Positions 1 through 8,997 of a DNA stretch of 64,000 nucleotides are shown piece by piece (the stretch's first letter is position 1; each line of letters begins with the position of its first letter). The stretch lies in NCBI RefSeq assembly GCF_020829625.1, contig NZ_JAIVFX010000011.1, forward strand, positions 1 to 64,000, in the 5' to 3' direction. The position numbers and the translations under genes were made by a program. The notes beneath the pieces are model-generated. The model saw only the letters and a program-made list of their open reading frames with translations, was not told where the DNA came from and ran no database searches. This DNA comes from Nostoc sp. XA010. Its GTDB lineage: Bacteria; Cyanobacteriota; Cyanobacteriia; Cyanobacteriales; Nostocaceae.

Positions 1-137
1 ATGAGCCTCTTAAACTCCGATGTATTCAAATATTTCAATCTGTTGCTAATGACAATAAATGGTTCATTAAAGCACTAGAAATCGCACCAGACCATATTCA
101 TTTATTAATTGAATATGACCCGCATCACGACTCGTAA
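1..137 (+). pseudogene. tnpA: IS200-type transposase TnpA fragment, cut at both ends
   Basis: Reading from base 3, the open frame runs into the window from the left and ends at a TAA at 135-137. It contains [20 protein letters not shown], in which the HIH is the metal-binding HUH motif of Y1 transposases of the IS200/IS605 family. The family continues for about 70 more residues after this motif, including the catalytic tyrosine. Here those residues are missing and kdpA sequence begins at once on the other strand. This is therefore a dead remnant at a rearrangement or insertion junction. The N-terminal part lies outside the window. Confidence 0.75.
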
Positions 138-1190
138 ACTATTGACTGCGCCGCACATCGTGCCGGTTGTACTTACCGCAAATAGTGCAGATTGTGCCCA
201 ACCAAACCGGACTTCTTTACCCTCTAAATTCGGTTGCTGACTACCCAGCAGTGAATTCACAGCCGGATTGCCGTTGTATTCACCAATGGCAGTAACGATG
301 ATAAATACTAAATAGATAACACCAACCATGCCATAGACTAACTAAGCTTGCTTAGTGTTATTCGCAAACAATCCATAAGTGTAGATCAGGGAAGTAGGAA
401 TCGAAAGCATCGCCACGATTTGAATCAAATTAGAAAATCCGTTGGGATTTTCAAAGGGATGTGCCGAGTTGATGGCGAAAAAGCCGCCGCCGTTTTCCCC
501 TAATTGCTTGATAATTTCAAAATGGGCAACAGGGCCACGAGCGATCGCCTGACTAATATTCGGATTTTCCAAAGTAGGGAATACAACTGCACCCCCCAGA
601 GTTTCTGGAACCCCAGTTGCCATCAAGACAATGCCGTCCACAATACAAATAGGCAGCAAAATTCGGGTAATCGAGCGAATTAGGTCTACATAAAAGTTGC
701 CTAACGATCTACCTGTCAATCCCCGAATAAAAGCAATACCTACCGCAAAACCAGTCGCAGCAGAGGTGAACATGTGATAACCAAGCCCCCACATTTGGCT
801 GCCATAGCTCATGTAGGTTTCACCAGAATAGTGCTGCTGGTTAGTATTAGTAATAAAAGAAATAGTAGTATGTAGCGCTGTATCCCAAGTTGGGGCATTT
901 ATCCCCGTAGGGTTCAGGGGCAACCATCCCTGATTCATGATGATAAAGAAAATCAGTAACCCCATTACTACGTTGCTATACAGGATTGCCCGCCCATATT
1001 GCCAACCCGTCATATTTTCTTTGTTTTTAACACCAACCAAGGCATAAAGCACTCGCTCAACCGGATTCAAAATTGGGTCAAAAAAAGTGCTTTGCTCAAG
1101 GTAGATACGCGCCATATAGCGCCAAAAAAATGGAGTAATCGCTACTACAATTAGTAACGTTAATACAATTTGAATCCATCCTTCTAACAT
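138..1190 (-). pseudogene. kdpA: KdpA, K+-transporting ATPase subunit A, broken
   Basis: KdpA is the K+-binding membrane subunit of the high-affinity KdpFABC pump. The frame from 1190 shows its first two pore-loop signatures, [10 protein letters not shown] and [19 protein letters not shown]. At 342-344 there is an in-frame TAG, where the context TKQA-stop-LVYGM suggests a former tryptophan (TGG to TAG is one change). Beyond it the same frame continues with clear KdpA sequence ([18 protein letters not shown], then [11 protein letters not shown]). Homology stops abruptly near 138, where the transposase fragment begins. About 350 of the usual 560 residues are left, and the third and fourth pore loops and kdpB are not in the window. 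The locus cannot make a full KdpA unless the rest lies beyond an element and the stop is suppressed. Confidence 0.88.
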
Positions 1191-1648
1191 TGGATTAATC
1201 GAACTCTGACATGAATAAAGTTGAGATAGCCAGGAGATATTCTTTGCTATAATTTAAAGCAAATAATTAAATATTTCGATATCATTATTTACTTATTTAT
1301 AACTATCTGCTTTCTCAATCAATCATCGAGCTTTTTGTTAGAGAATACAAGGTATAAATTAATATTTAAACTAGCCTCTACAAAGAATATATTTGTTTAT
1401 ATATACAAGTATTCAAAGCGTTTATATCGATATATGTCTGCAAATATAGAAGGACAGCTAAATGCTCAACAAACAGCTATTTTGCGCCCAAACGGGAGCA
1501 TCCCACTTTTGCCAATAGCCTATAAACTAAACCCGGACTTCTCACTTAGGAGAAATCCGGGTCAAGCCTTTACATGAAGGTATGAGGTTAATCTAAAATC
1601 CAAAATCCAAAATCCAAAATTGGCAGAGTCAGGACTCTAATTCATCAC
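1191..1648. other. Intergenic region with repeats
   Basis: This 458-bp AT-rich stretch lies between the divergent start of kdpA and the end of the FIST gene. It holds a hairpin at 1531-1562 and a short CAAAATC-type direct repeat near 1598-1618. An 80-codon frame at 1335-1577 runs through the hairpin, has no recognisable family and no clear ribosome site, and is not called. Confidence 0.6.
1531..1562. repeat. Hairpin with 13-bp arms
   Basis: ACCCGGACTTCTC and GAGAAATCCGGGT form 13-bp arms with one mismatch around a 6-base loop. No T-run follows on the plus strand. The look is of a dispersed cyanobacterial palindromic repeat, not a classical terminator. Confidence 0.55.
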
Positions 1649-2884
1649 TCATGACTGATTTTGGCGACAAATTCCAAATGCGGAGGTGTAGGCGTGTAAA
1701 AAAGTTCTGCCGCCTACAGGGCCGATTTCACCACCACAGAAAAAGCCGCCTACAGGAATATCGCTGACGTAGCGCCGAAATAGTTCAGAATCGAAATTGG
1801 GTTTACCATAAAGTCCTTCACCTCGCCCCAGACAGGCAAACATTAAGGCAGCTACGGCAGAGGGTTCAGATTCTCGTTGGGTTTGATAACTTTGGAGGAG
1901 TAATTCTAGGTCTTCAGCAGAGGCTTGGGCATCGCGTATATGGAATTGCAGCCTTTGTCCTGGACGAACACGATCGCCAATTGCGATCGCCCCAGCTGTT
2001 GGATCGACCCCAAGAATACCACGAATTAAAAAGTCTCCCTGTTGCAAAGCCAGCTTAAATTCATCCATCGCTACACCAACAAACAGAGAGTGTTGTGCTA
2101 AAGTCCGTTCGTGTTCGCTGAGGCTGGCAATCAAATCTCGCAACACCACTAGCGGCACTTTCTCATCTAACTCTAAGATGATGTTGCGATCGGCTTTTGT
2201 AACTTGCAATGGTTTGCCAATCGGTCGGCATCCTTGGGCTACAATCGTTTCCAAAACAATATTGCCAGTCAAAGCTATGCCGATAGTACCCTCACGATAC
2301 AGGCTTTGGTGTTCCTCACCCTCAGTATCATTACAAAAAAGGGCAACACGACCACCCATACCCCCACCGCTAGCCTGTCCCCCCACTATCACCGATCCTG
2401 GATAAGCAAAATCCAACCCCTGCAATAAATCGTTGATTCCAGAAGCGAAAGAACTAGACAGCAAGATGAACTGGGGTGTCGGTGATGTTGGCACACCGAT
2501 CAAATCAACCCAAGTATCTGGTGAACTGTCTAAGTCAGGTAATTCTTCAGCAACAACATGAAAGACTTGAACCTTCACCCCTGGAAGGTGCGCTAAAGTC
2601 AAGCTAATAGCTGGTTCAGCTTCCAATTCTTGGATTTCTCCGTTAACTGTCGTCCCAATCACACCTCCACCACTACAGCCAATTAGCACTGGCACAGAAA
2701 GTTTCTCAGCTAACAAGGGTAACAGTCGGGAATACTCACTCGTAAAAGCAGACGAAATGAATACCAGTCCTAGATCCGCAGGTGCTGTTAACGATGAGAC
2801 AGCTCGTTCCACCACATCTGTAACAGCTGCTTCCAAAGAATGACGGGTTGATAGGGCGTTTGCCCACTGCATTTGGTCTGCCAT
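1649..2884 (-). CDS. FIST-domain signal transduction protein
   Basis: About 411 residues carry the FIST_N module (segments LGLVFISSAF and VLIGCSGGGVIG near the N-terminus) and the FIST_C module (GVAMDEF, then FFCGGEIGPVGG near the C-terminus). FIST proteins are predicted small-ligand sensors, often for amino acids, and may work alone or fused to signalling outputs; no output domain is attached here. I chose the ATG at 2882-2884 (MADQMQWANALST) because the in-frame upstream extension to 3010 is basic, low in complexity and contains CAAAATCAAAAATC-type intergenic repeat sequence. The gene stands alone, with kdpA downstream and CP12 divergent. The family call is firm, the ligand unknown. Confidence 0.85.
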   Translation of the reverse strand: MADQMQWANALSTRHSLEAAVTDVVERAVSSLTAPADLGLVFISSAFTSEYSRLLPLLAEKLSVPVLIGCSGGGVIGTTVNGEIQELEAEPAISLTLAHLPGVKVQVFHVVAEELPDLDSSPDTWVDLIGVPTSPTPQFILLSSSFASGINDLLQGLDFAYPGSVIVGGQASGGGMGGRVALFCNDTEGEEHQSLYREGTIGIALTGNIVLETIVAQGCRPIGKPLQVTKADRNIILELDEKVPLVVLRDLIASLSEHERTLAQHSLFVGVAMDEFKLALQQGDFLIRGILGVDPTAGAIAIGDRVRPGQRLQFHIRDAQASAEDLELLLQSYQTQRESEPSAVAALMFACLGRGEGLYGKPNFDSELFRRYVSDIPVGGFFCGGEIGPVGGRTFLHAYTSAFGICRQNQS

Positions 2885-3254
2885 GAGTTTTGAGCTTCTT
2901 TTTCTTTTGGGGCTAGTAGGTTTTGATTTTTGATTTTGGGAAGAATTGCATCCGACAAAAATTAGTGCCAGCCTTTTGTCTCCTCCATCCCAAGAAGCTG
3001 GGGTTGTCATTCCTTAATAGATGCATCTAAATATATTGTATGATTGTTTATCTATGGTACTAATTCCAGAAAATCTTAAAAAATAAAGATGAATGCATTA
3101 TAGATGCGGCAGTTTACTGTATTGGTTATAAATCAATAGGCTAAAGTCCTAACTTATGACCTGAATGGTTAGAATGGTTAGTAATCAAGCTAAAATCTGC
3201 CATTTCTGAAGTTTTTCTATACTAGTATTAACAACACACAACGAGACTAAAGCA

Positions 3255-3500
3255 ATGACCAACATCCAAGAAACAGCAAAGAGCGATATTCAAGAGAAAA
3301 TCCAAGAAGAAGTAGAGCAAGCGCGTACTGTCTGTGATATCAGCGGTAGTGGTTCACCAGAGTGTGCTGCTGCTTGGGATGCAGTTGAAGAATTGCAAGC
3401 TGAAGCTTCCCACAAGCGCCAAAGCAAGCCAAAAAACTCTCTTGAACAGTATTGTGATGACAACCCAGATGCAATTGAATGCCGAGTTTACGACGACTAA
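3255..3500 (+). CDS. cp12: CP12, Calvin cycle regulator
   Basis: An 81-residue acidic, intrinsically disordered protein with the full CP12 layout: a first cysteine pair (Cys27 and Cys37), the AWDAVEELQAE core motif at about 40-50, and a second pair (Cys67 and Cys76) in the C-terminal segment YCDDNPDAIECRVYDD. In the dark CP12 forms disulfides and ties GAPDH and phosphoribulokinase into an inactive complex, stopping the Calvin cycle; reduction by thioredoxin in the light frees them. A TATACT box at 3218-3223 could be its -10 element, although no good -35 was found. It is monocistronic, with about 680 bp before the next gene. The length is normal for cyanobacterial CP12. Confidence 0.97.
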   Translation: MTNIQETAKSDIQEKIQEEVEQARTVCDISGSGSPECAAAWDAVEELQAEASHKRQSKPKNSLEQYCDDNPDAIECRVYDD

Positions 3501-4178
3501 AAATTTAGACAAGTAAATTTTTTGTTCGTTTGGTAAACAAGCAACCAAAATTTACTTACTCAAATCTTGCACTCTCACCTCACTCCCGCCTAAAATCTTA
3601 CTTCCCCTCTTTCATCATTTGCCCCAACAGGTAAATAATGGGTGAAATATTTGGAGTTACGGATGTATAAGGGTTAAAGTTTGAGGTTTTTTTTATCTTA
3701 AAAGGAAACTTTTACACCCAAAAAATTGGGGTTTTGTCCGAGAGTGTCGAGTATATAGTCGGTGGGTGGGTTTTAGAACTCTTCCTGACGCTACTTGCAA
3801 ATAGGTGCAAAATCTGAGTCTAGGGTCTTTGAGTTGCTTGTTTTTTACTAAATAGAGAGATTGAGGAAAGTGAATTAAACAATTTACTATTTAATACCTT
3901 TTCCAAAAATCTTTGCAACAAATGAATTGACTGTAGGGGCGTACATCTGTATGCCCCTACAAACGTATTTACAGTATAAATTCCCTGAAATAGTATAAGT
4001 TGGGTAGCCACTTACTTGCACAAAGAAGTTAGAGCGCAGTCTTGAGGCTAGACTTTGTGCTTTGATTAAACTGTTATGTAATTATAGATAGACTAATAGC
4101 TAGGTAATAGCTTACAGTTTGTCAGTTATGGATTTTGTTCTTGGTTAAAAATGTTTTATTTATCGTTTCAGAAAAACT
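3501..4178. other. Intergenic region
   Basis: This 678-bp stretch between cp12 and the DUF3177 gene contains the hairpin repeat at 3932-3961 and several homopolymer runs. The short frames in it overlap the hairpin and are not convincing. Confidence 0.5.
3932..3961. repeat. Palindromic repeat (TGTAGGGGC ... GCCCCTACA)
   Basis: TGTAGGGGC at 3932-3940 pairs with GCCCCTACA at 3953-3961, and the stem extends inward (one G-T pair, then T-A, A-T and C-G) to a 4-base loop. The arms match a class of dispersed palindromes common between cyanobacterial genes. A T-run is missing on both sides, so a terminator role is unlikely. Confidence 0.6.
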
Positions 4179-4775
4179 ATGGACTATAACGTTTGGTTTC
4201 GCCCTTTCGTCTGGATGGATTACCGACTGGCAGTATTATTCCTGGTAATTATTCCGCTAATTCTTCTGATTTGGGCATTTGTGCAAAAAACGGAAGCCAT
4301 ACAACGCTTATTGGGTATATACTGGCGAGTATCTAGCCTGGTAGCAATCACAATTTACTTAATGATTGCCCAGTATCCAGTTAGCTTTATTTCTGGGTTG
4401 ATAGCTCAGATATTGATCCCGATTTCGCTGTGGTTCTGGGTGGATATCAACGATGAAATTGAGTATCAAACCAGTGGCGCTTTGAAATTGATTTTTACTT
4501 CTTGGCGCTGGGCGACAACTGTTTATTGTATTTTGGGTACACTAGCCTTTATCCCTTTTTTAGGTTGTGCTTTTTCTGGTAGTGCGCTGAAGACTCCCTA
4601 TTGTCGCGTTTGGTTTGAGGCTCCGTTGCTATTCAAAGAATATTTTCATGCTAATAGCAAGGCTGAATTTTTAGGTTTTCTCGGCATAACTAGTTTAGTA
4701 ATTTATGTGCTTTACTTAAGCTATTTTGTTCTGATTAAGCTGGGCAAGCAGGGACGCTCGGCCACACCACAGTAA
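4179..4775 (+). CDS. DUF3177 family membrane protein
   Basis: A 198-residue integral membrane protein beginning MDYNVWFRPFVWMDYRLAVL, with about five hydrophobic helices: residues 17-36, 48-66, 70-88 (ending LWFWVDIND), 105-130 and 160-185. The sequence fits the cyanobacterial DUF3177 family, whose function is unknown. Genes of this family are close to universal in cyanobacteria, suggesting a thylakoid or envelope role, but nothing here shows which. The next gene starts 37 bp after its stop on the same strand, so the two are probably cotranscribed. Confidence 0.8.
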   Translation: MDYNVWFRPFVWMDYRLAVLFLVIIPLILLIWAFVQKTEAIQRLLGIYWRVSSLVAITIYLMIAQYPVSFISGLIAQILIPISLWFWVDINDEIEYQTSGALKLIFTSWRWATTVYCILGTLAFIPFLGCAFSGSALKTPYCRVWFEAPLLFKEYFHANSKAEFLGFLGITSLVIYVLYLSYFVLIKLGKQGRSATPQ

Positions 4776-4811
4776 GCGTTGTTGCAACACCATACTCCTA
4801 CTCTTAAAAAA

Positions 4812-5108
4812 ATGGATTCCATTGGCAAGCGACTGGAACAATACACCGCTAAACGTCCCCAAGAAGTTCTACTTGTAACAGTAGAAATTGCTGATGAGCA
4901 AGATACAATTGCTATTTTCAAAGGCTTTTCTAGTTCTTTGATGCGTCCAACGGCATTTGATGCAGATGTACCAGTTCTACCAGATGGGGCAAATATCCTC
5001 AACATTGACCGAGTAGCCAGTCCTTATAATCCTGAAGCACCCCGTTATATTGAACAAGGAATTTCTTGGGAAGCTATGGAAACTCTATTATTAGAAGTAG
5101 GTGTTTGA
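4812..5108 (+). CDS. Conserved cyanobacterial protein of unknown function
   Basis: A 98-residue soluble protein starting MDSIGKRLEQYTAKRPQEVL. It has an N-terminal helix, a beta-rich middle (VLLVTVEIADEQDTIAIFKG) and a conserved-looking SSLMRPTAFDADVPVLPD segment; the pattern resembles small proteins conserved across cyanobacteria and plastids. ATG at 4812 is preferred over the in-frame TTG at 4779 because the extra 11 residues look like untranslated sequence. It follows the DUF3177 gene by 37 bp on the same strand. No catalytic motif is visible and no function is assigned. Confidence 0.75.
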   Translation: MDSIGKRLEQYTAKRPQEVLLVTVEIADEQDTIAIFKGFSSSLMRPTAFDADVPVLPDGANILNIDRVASPYNPEAPRYIEQGISWEAMETLLLEVGV

Positions 5109-5530
5109 CTAATTACTAATTCGTAATTTTACAGCAAGGCTAACTTTGAGATTGTTGATGGAGCGATTTCTACGACGGGGTATGACGCTCGACGACTCGC
5201 TAACGCTGCGCTATCGGTGACGCAATGGGAGCATTATTATTCGGGATATTATGCCGGATTGGGCAGTTAAACCCTGTCCATTCTGAAACCTGGAGTTTTT
5301 GAGGAAAGTATATTATTCATGTGCCGTTGAGTAAGATACAAAAAAATTCTGAAATGATTTCACAGTAAGGACTTTGGTGTTCTCATATAATCGAGAACTG
5401 CTATATTTCAATTGTTGATATTTTCTAAGCTATACTACAATTTATAATACAATTTTAACAGCATTTCAAGCCCAATGTTAGCTCAGTAAATTGTCCATAT
5501 ATATTACTATTGTTGGTGAATGGAATTGAG
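5109..5530. other. Intergenic region with a possible gene remnant
   Basis: This 422-bp stretch has a GACGCTCGACGACTCGCTAA-type dispersed repeat at about 5182-5210. An open frame runs through it and ends in WEHYYSGYYAGLGS-stop near 5270. That ending looks protein-like and may be the tail of a lost gene disrupted by the repeat, but I cannot name a family. Confidence 0.35.
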
Positions 5531-6184
5531 ATGGATATTGAACAAGTAAGATTACAGTATCAGAGATTAGATCGCCATTACCAGGGAGCATTAACTAAGG
5601 ATTCTATAAGCTTTCTGGATTTTTCTCATACGCTTCGAGTGTGGGTTGATATGAAGTCTCTAATCGATACCCTTGCTCAAAGCCAAGGTATAGAACTTGA
5701 GTTGAATAACGTAGTTCGTAAAAAGGAAGCTCAAAAGATTCTTAAGGGTAGTAAGTATATTTATCTTCCCTTAGGGAGCGGAGTATCAAGTCCAGGTGTA
5801 GAAGTGAGAGGGGTTAGAATCGTCAACCGAGCTCTGAATCCTGACGAAATCAAGAAGCTTTATGAGGCGGGACTACCAGAAGTTCAAAAAGCAAAATTAA
5901 CTTTTAGCCAATGGCTTGCTTCAGGTATATATGATGTTCCATCAGAAAATGAAAAACATCCGAAACTTACTATTTCGAGAGAAATTTTGATCAAGCGAGT
6001 GGCTAATATTTTAGGTGCAAGCCACCCTCATGGAGCTGATAACTCAGATGCAACTGAAAATAGATTTGATCCTTATGTGATTGAGCTTCATCAATTGATT
6101 CTGGCTGATGGCTATCCGGCCACTTATTATCAACTGCTTGAAATTGGGAAAGATATTTTGCAAGCAATAAAGCTGTTCATGTAA
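5531..6184 (+). CDS. Hypothetical protein
   Basis: About 217 residues, starting MDIEQVRLQYQRLDRHYQGA at the ATG at 5531 (in-frame GTG and TTG codons lie just upstream). The N-terminal half carries FLDFSHTLRVWVDMKSLIDTL, a helical segment. The C-terminal half contains TISREILIKRVANILGASHP followed by HGADNSDATENRFDPYV and a terminal helical part. I do not recognise an enzyme motif. Its position beside antitoxin and protease-like genes suggests an accessory gene. Base composition is like that of its neighbours. Confidence 0.6.
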   Translation: MDIEQVRLQYQRLDRHYQGALTKDSISFLDFSHTLRVWVDMKSLIDTLAQSQGIELELNNVVRKKEAQKILKGSKYIYLPLGSGVSSPGVEVRGVRIVNRALNPDEIKKLYEAGLPEVQKAKLTFSQWLASGIYDVPSENEKHPKLTISREILIKRVANILGASHPHGADNSDATENRFDPYVIELHQLILADGYPATYYQLLEIGKDILQAIKLFM

Positions 6185-6301
6185 GCATTTAGCAATTTTT
6201 GAATACTTCATATTTTGTAGGAATGAATTATGTAAGATGCGATTTTGCAATTCTACTATTACTTCCTGTTCGCATTGATTCAACCAATATCTTGACTAAT
6301 T

Positions 6302-6558
6302 ATGAATTACCACGACATTATTACAATTGAACCTGGAAAACGCAGTGGTAAACCCTGTATCCGGGGAATGCGAATCACTGTTTATGATATTTTGGAGTAT
6401 CTTGCTAGTGGAATGACTGAAGCGGAAATCCTAGAGGATTTTTCTGAATTAACTTCTGAAGATATCAAAGCGTGTCTAGCTTTTGCTGCTTTCGGGTAGT
6501 GATCGCTACGATTGCCTTCTACTTCAATCATCAACCGGAAGTAGAAGCCTACTTATAA
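6302..6558 (+). pseudogene. DUF433 antitoxin-like gene, chimeric or frameshifted
   Basis: The frame 6302-6499 gives 65 residues with the DUF433 signature (GKRSGKPCIRGMRITVYDIL, then the SGMTEAEILEDFSELTSEDIKACLAFAA winged-helix part). DUF433 proteins are the usual antitoxin partners of DUF5615 PIN-like toxins. Here the frame stops early at 6497-6499. A second frame, shifted and open across the stop, ends at 6556-6558 with IAFYFNHQPEVEAYL, which looks like the C-terminus of a different DUF433 subtype. No DUF5615 toxin follows. The locus is either a fusion of two DUF433 genes with a frame break or a decayed antitoxin. Confidence 0.6.
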
Positions 6559-6574
6559 TAAGCATCTTAAAATT

Positions 6575-6865
6575 ATGCCTGTTCATATTTATAACGATGA
6601 AGGTGATGACATAGGGACAATAGGTGAGTGTAGTCCCGCCGAGTGGGAGCTACCTACACAGATTGGCGAACTAGAAGAATGGCTCAAAACAAATCATAAA
6701 GTGATCCCTAAAGGAAAGTATGTAGCAGATATTGGATTTAAGGTACGTAAGAATGCTAGAGGTGGCGGTGCTGTAATTTCGGCAGAGATGATTCGCATTC
6801 TGGATGATTTAGGAATGGAAGTCTATCTCTCTGAATATGGTTATGATTTTAGCGATGTGGAATGA
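6575..6865 (+). CDS. Hypothetical protein
   Basis: A 96-residue acidic protein beginning MPVHIYNDEGDDIGTIGECS. It has an EEWLKTNHKVIPKGKYVADI segment, a basic patch KVRKNARGGGAVISAEMIRI, and a C-terminal LDDLGMEVYLSEYGYDF. The mixed alpha/beta pattern and GGG turn suggest a small compact fold. No family was recognised. It sits 17 bp after the DUF433 relic frame ends, on the same strand, but does not look like a DUF5615 toxin. Confidence 0.55.
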   Translation: MPVHIYNDEGDDIGTIGECSPAEWELPTQIGELEEWLKTNHKVIPKGKYVADIGFKVRKNARGGGAVISAEMIRILDDLGMEVYLSEYGYDFSDVE

Positions 6866-6991
6866 AGTAGGAAAATTCCAGTCCTGATCCGTTTATTGGG
6901 TAGCTTGGCTCTATCTAACCGTAGGCTCTGAGCGAAGGGAAAAGCTAGCCTAAAATAGAAAAATTAGAGGCGTGAGCACGAGGCTATTTCT

Positions 6992-7264
6992 ATGACAGTT
7001 CGCCAACCCCGCTACGGCAAAGAAGAATTCGCTCGACGTGGCGATGAGATTTATGAATCTCACGTGCGCTCACAGGTTGAAGCAGATAATCATGGCAAGA
7101 TTGTGGCGATCGACATCGAAACCGGAGCTTTTGAAGTCGATGCTAGTGAAATCGCTGCCTGCGATCGCCTCGAAGCCAGTCATCCAGACGCTCAAATCTG
7201 GATTGTCCGCATTGGTTCTCGCCATGTTCGTCGATTCGGCGGACGCATGAAAAAAGCCGTATGA
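6992..7264 (+). CDS. Small protein paired with a retropepsin-like protease
   Basis: A 90-residue protein, MTVRQPRYGKEEFARRGDEI, with a helix and then a beta-strand pair (KIVAIDIETGAFEVDASEIA) and a basic C-terminus (IGSRHVRRFGGRMKKAV). The stop overlaps the start of the following protease gene by 4 bp (ATGA), which implies translational coupling. The two-gene arrangement, a small charged protein ahead of a clan AA aspartic protease, recurs in cyanobacteria as I recall it and resembles a toxin-antitoxin-like layout. That role is inference only. Confidence 0.65.
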   Translation: MTVRQPRYGKEEFARRGDEIYESHVRSQVEADNHGKIVAIDIETGAFEVDASEIAACDRLEASHPDAQIWIVRIGSRHVRRFGGRMKKAV

Positions 7265-7638
7265 TCACCGGAATCGTTAACGCGGATTTTGAACCGATTA
7301 TTTCACTTTCAGTTTGTGGTTCCGATGGCAAAATTTACACACAAGATGCGATTGTGGACACAGGCTTTAACGGTTGGCTTTCACTCACTCCAGATTTGAT
7401 CACTCAGTTGAATCTGAGATGGAAGAGGCGAGGACGAGCCATTCTTGGAGATGGGAGTGAATGCGTTTTCAATGTCTATGAAGCAGTTTTAGTTTGGGAT
7501 GGAGATATTCTGACAATCCCAATTGATGAGGCTGATTCAGAACCACTCGTCGGGATGTCCCTAATGGAGGGTTATCAGCTAATGGTGCAAGTATTTGAAG
7601 GCGGTCGCGTCGAACTCAGCAAAGTAAACACGATCTAA
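7261..7638 (+). CDS. Clan AA (retropepsin-like) aspartic protease
   Basis: A 125-residue single-domain protein with the aspartic protease active-site motif VDTGFNGWLSL at about residues 32-42 and the downstream hydrophobic strand LVGMSLMEGYQLMVQVFEGG that completes a retropepsin lobe. Proteins of this size act as homodimers, each subunit giving one catalytic aspartate. The start overlaps the upstream 90-residue gene by 4 bp, so they form one translational unit. The substrate is unknown; processing or degrading the partner protein is a possibility, not shown. Confidence 0.75.
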   Translation: MITGIVNADFEPIISLSVCGSDGKIYTQDAIVDTGFNGWLSLTPDLITQLNLRWKRRGRAILGDGSECVFNVYEAVLVWDGDILTIPIDEADSEPLVGMSLMEGYQLMVQVFEGGRVELSKVNTI

Positions 7639-7780
7639 ATTGCCCGTTGCACGCCGACCCTATTGAGGGAGGTAGAGAGAGAACGTTACCCTAAAGGAAG
7701 TAAGCTACAGTTGATGTCTAAATTGCAGCCTAAAACTGTCTTTATTTTTAAATAATTATTTTGACTTTTAAATTTACAAA

Positions 7781-8896
7781 ATGTCCCGTTCTGGATACAC
7801 ACTTCCTGTCTTTGCCTGTGCTGCTGCTGTTGCAGCTTTACATTGGTTACGCGATCGCCAACCTCTAACTTTAGCATCTATAGATTTGATTGAACCCGCT
7901 AAAATCGCAGAAATCCCCATTGAACAAGTAGCAGGATTATCTGAGAATACAGCTTTAGCGATCGCCCGCAGCGATCCTGGTGATAATCTCGATTTGACTA
8001 AAGATACACCAATTTGGGCATTGATAGAGTGGCGAGAACAGGGTGATGATACTGTAATTATTAAAGGTGGGGAAGGAATTGGCAGACAGGTAAATGCTGA
8101 TGACAAGCCTGCTATTTATGCTTATGCTCAAAGGCTGTTGCAAGAAAACTTGCAACGAATGCTAGCACCGGGGGAAAAAATCACGGTGACGATTATTTTA
8201 CCCGAAGGGCGATCGCTTGCTGTTCGCACTTCAAATTCTGCTTTTGGTGTGGTTGAAGGACTTTCCCTTTTAGGCACAACTGGCATTTCTCAACCCTTGA
8301 GTACACCAGATCAGCTTGGAGTTTTTCGGGCTGAGTTACAAAATAAAGCCAGTCGTTTTGAAAGTTTAGTATTCTGTATCGGGGAAAATGGCCTAGATTT
8401 GGCGCGTAAACTAGGGATTAATCCTGAACAATTGGTCAAAACTGCTAACTGGCTTGGCCCAATGTTAGTAGAAGCTGATGTGCTAGGCGTGAAAGAAATC
8501 TTATTATTTGGCTATCACGGTAAGCTGATGAAGCTGGCTGGAGGGATTTTTCATACCCATCACTACTTGGCTGATGGACGGCGAGAAATTTTAGCAGCGC
8601 ACTGTGCGATCGCAGGTTTAAAATCACCAGATATCCAAGCTGTGTTTAACAGTGCAACCGCCGAAGCCGCCCTAACATACCTAAAATCCCTAGATGCATC
8701 AACTGGTAGTGATTGGGTAAATCAAGTTTACAGTGCGATCGCCGAAACTATCGATGTTCGTTCTCAAGAATACATCCAAAACCATAGGGAAAGCAGCACA
8801 GGAAGTACAATCTGTGGCTCTATCCTCTTTGATCGCGATCGCAAAATTATCGTGAAGAGTAAAACTGCTGGTCTGTTGATGGGAAAATTATGTTAA
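7781..8896 (+). CDS. cbiD: Cobalt-precorrin-5B C1-methyltransferase CbiD
   Basis: A 371-residue protein of the CbiD family, which methylates C1 of the corrin ring from S-adenosylmethionine in the anaerobic (early cobalt) cobalamin pathway. It opens MSRSGYTLPVFACAAAVAAL, close to the GYTTGxCA-type N-terminus of the family. Other typical segments are DPGDNLDLTKDTPIWALIEW and the LLFGYHGKLMKLAGGIFHTHH block near residues 240-260. Length is normal. The gene is separated from guaA by 224 bp; in many cyanobacteria the two genes are neighbours. No cobalamin riboswitch was seen in the 140 bp upstream. Confidence 0.93.
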   Translation: MSRSGYTLPVFACAAAVAALHWLRDRQPLTLASIDLIEPAKIAEIPIEQVAGLSENTALAIARSDPGDNLDLTKDTPIWALIEWREQGDDTVIIKGGEGIGRQVNADDKPAIYAYAQRLLQENLQRMLAPGEKITVTIILPEGRSLAVRTSNSAFGVVEGLSLLGTTGISQPLSTPDQLGVFRAELQNKASRFESLVFCIGENGLDLARKLGINPEQLVKTANWLGPMLVEADVLGVKEILLFGYHGKLMKLAGGIFHTHHYLADGRREILAAHCAIAGLKSPDIQAVFNSATAEAALTYLKSLDASTGSDWVNQVYSAIAETIDVRSQEYIQNHRESSTGSTICGSILFDRDRKIIVKSKTAGLLMGKLC

Positions 8897-8997
8897 TTTA
8901 TTATGAATAATCGTAAACAATTCAAATAAATAATCTTCTAAGTAACCACTCTAGGGTAAGTTAATCGTTTTAATACCCTCTCTCAGTCAGTATATCG

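Noticed and set aside
1335-1577. 80-codon plus frame after kdpA
   Set aside because: It runs through the 1531-1562 hairpin, has no clear ribosome site and no family resemblance.
7640-7780. Cobalamin riboswitch ahead of cbiD
   Set aside because: No B12-box-like conserved sequence or suitable stems were found in the 140 bp.
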